From CAINVV01 sp038323575 (GTDB lineage: Bacteria; Bacteroidota; Bacteroidia; Bacteroidales; Prolixibacteraceae), in NCBI GenBank assembly GCA_038323575.1, contig JBBQHB010000007.1, forward strand, positions 1 through 64,000: DNA of 64,000 nucleotides. Reading direction: 5' to 3'. A model generated the notes under the pieces. It did no database searches. It was not told where the DNA came from and was given only the letters and a program-made list of their open reading frames with translations. Of the stretch, positions 62,917-64,000 are shown piece by piece; within the stretch, counting starts at the first letter, position 1, and every line of letters begins with the position of its first letter. The position numbers and the translations under genes are program-made.

Positions 62917-64000
62917 CTAATTCAGCATATTCTGTCCGCCGGTTACCGGCACCGCCTGGCCGGTTTCGTATTCCTGTTCGATGATGTAGAGGATGGCCCG
63001 GAAGACGTCGACAACCCTGCAACCACGACCTGCCGGAACCTGCTGTTCATAAAAAGCTTTGACATCCTCAATGGTTTTGGCTCCGGGAACTTTCCCTGCC
63101 CGCAGGTATTGGACGAACAAACCCTTATCAGGATCGCTCCAAAGCGGTCCTTCGAAGAAATTTCCGGGACAAACTGAATTGACTTTGATTTTATCCGGCA
63201 TCAGTTCCATGGCGAAAGACTGTGTTAAACCAATCCCGCCGAACTTTCCGCCTGCATAGGCAAAATTCCTGTTACTTCCTTTCAAACCGGATTTTGAATT
63301 GATCTGGATGATGTCGGAATAATAGTTTTCGCGGTATTTCGACTGGATCTTCATCACGGCCGAACTATATTTTGCACAAAGAAAATATCCTTTGTAATTG
63401 ACATTCGTCATGAAATCGAAATTCTCGGGGGTCATTTCATCGAGCCCGCCTGCGCGCAGTACGCCGGCATTACTGACCAACAGGTCCAAACCTCCGAAAT
63501 GCTTCGTAGTTGCAGCAACCATGTTTTCTACGGAAGCAGCATCCGATACATCTACTTGAACAAAAAGGGCACGGTTGCTCGTGTCTGCCGCATTCAATCC
63601 GGCAGCCATTTTGGTTCCCTCTTCCTCGTTCCAGTCGGCGATTACCACATTGGCCCCTTCCTTGAACAACATCTCGGCGATACCTGCTCCAAAACCCATG
63701 GCAGCCCCTGTCACAATAGTAATCTTGTCGGCCAGTCTGCCGAATGACACCTCATAATCCAACTCTTCCCTTCCAAACATTTCATCCAGTTGTGCAGCAT
63801 GTTGCGCAAGGGCCACCAAGCCGATCTCTTTAAGCAGCACATAATCGGGAAAATCAGGCCTGCTCTCTTTCCACATGGAGAGTTTCACCTCCAGATCGGA
63901 AACAATCTCATCAGGATTGGTGGTTTCATCAACGACCAACACACTATCATCTTCAGGAAGTAAAAGCAATTCCTTTACCGCCTGACCATCGGCTAATTTT
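62917..64000 (-). CDS. SDR-type dehydrogenase, 5' end beyond the window
   Basis: The frame continues beyond position 64000 without a start, so the protein is longer than the ~361 residues seen here. The visible part has a 100-residue N-terminal segment and a classical SDR domain with GAAMGFGAGIAE, the NAG motif and YAGGK (catalytic Tyr-x3-Lys). In related Bacteroidota proteins an aldolase-class-II domain precedes such an SDR, a possibility that cannot be tested here. It is followed after ~200 bp by a polyol-phosphate-type dehydrogenase, so a sugar-alcohol pathway is likely. Confidence 0.85.
   Translation of the reverse strand, partial: KLADGQAVKELLLLPEDDSVLVVDETTNPDEIVSDLEVKLSMWKESRPDFPDYVLLKEIGLVALAQHAAQLDEMFGREELDYEVSFGRLADKITIVTGAAMGFGAGIAEMLFKEGANVVIADWNEEEGTKMAAGLNAADTSNRALFVQVDVSDAASVENMVAATTKHFGGLDLLVSNAGVLRAGGLDEMTPENFDFMTNVNYKGYFLCAKYSSAVMKIQSKYRENYYSDIIQINSKSGLKGSNRNFAYAGGKFGGIGLTQSFAMELMPDKIKVNSVCPGNFFEGPLWSDPDKGLFVQYLRAGKVPGAKTIEDVKAFYEQQVPAGRGCRVVDVFRAILYIIEQEYETGQAVPVTGGQNMLN

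Overview
The window looks like a piece of a Bacteroidota chromosome, probably an anaerobic or microaerobic environmental member of the Bacteroidales/Marinilabiliales side. The evidence is taxon-typical gene content: a PorP/SprF-family type IX secretion protein, three giant PKD-repeat proteins with gliding-motility-type C-terminal domains, a long PPi-dependent phosphofructokinase, OmpA-family and lipobox proteins, serC next to a DUF1015 gene, and several upstream sequences matching the Bacteroidota -7 element TAnnTTTG. Species cannot be read from the sequence.

Layout. 1-550: a broken hypothetical gene that seems to be cut by an insertion-sequence end, followed by a 21-bp minisatellite (688-930). 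949-9197 (minus): a five-gene operon for a five-helix histidine-rich membrane protein, a membrane-anchored ferredoxin/FAD oxidoreductase, a 20-heme and a 37-heme cytochrome c, and an outer-membrane beta-barrel. It reads as a trans-envelope electron conduit and is the best candidate for a poorly described system. 9612-13563 (minus): a lipid-flavoured operon with a FakA-FakB (Dak2-DegV) fusion, a DUF1295 membrane enzyme, a membrane-anchored peroxiredoxin and PlsY. 13757-17594: an SDR/DUF2867 protein, a small secreted protein and a two-component system. 17675-22002: a PepSY membrane protein diverging from an Rrf2 regulator and a two-subunit heme-copper enzyme. The enzyme lacks CuA and has an Asp in place of one CuB/FeB histidine, so I read it as a non-canonical NO reductase module. 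A dyad at 19303-19326 lies between the two divergent promoters.

22290-36832 is mostly housekeeping: a lipoprotein, transketolase and SerA, two tandem OmpA paralogs beside the stump of an AAA ATPase gene, RsmE, PPi-PFK, an SPFH protein with a ribbon-helix-helix partner, UvrA and a HEAT-like protein. 36849-52130 is a surface region: PorP/SprF, three giant secreted PKD proteins, YggS and a PorT-like barrel. 52131-52613 is a repeat-rich intergenic stretch. 52614-60734 holds DUF1015-SerC, GcvT, an Hpt protein, and a REC-like/PEP-synthase ATP-grasp protein with an overlapping hydrolase gene. 60822-64000 holds a RelE/ParE toxin-antitoxin pair, a zinc-type polyol-phosphate dehydrogenase and the 3' part of an SDR gene that runs off the right edge.

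No rRNA, tRNA, CRISPR array or replication origin was recognised. All calls come from reading the sequence; no database search was run.
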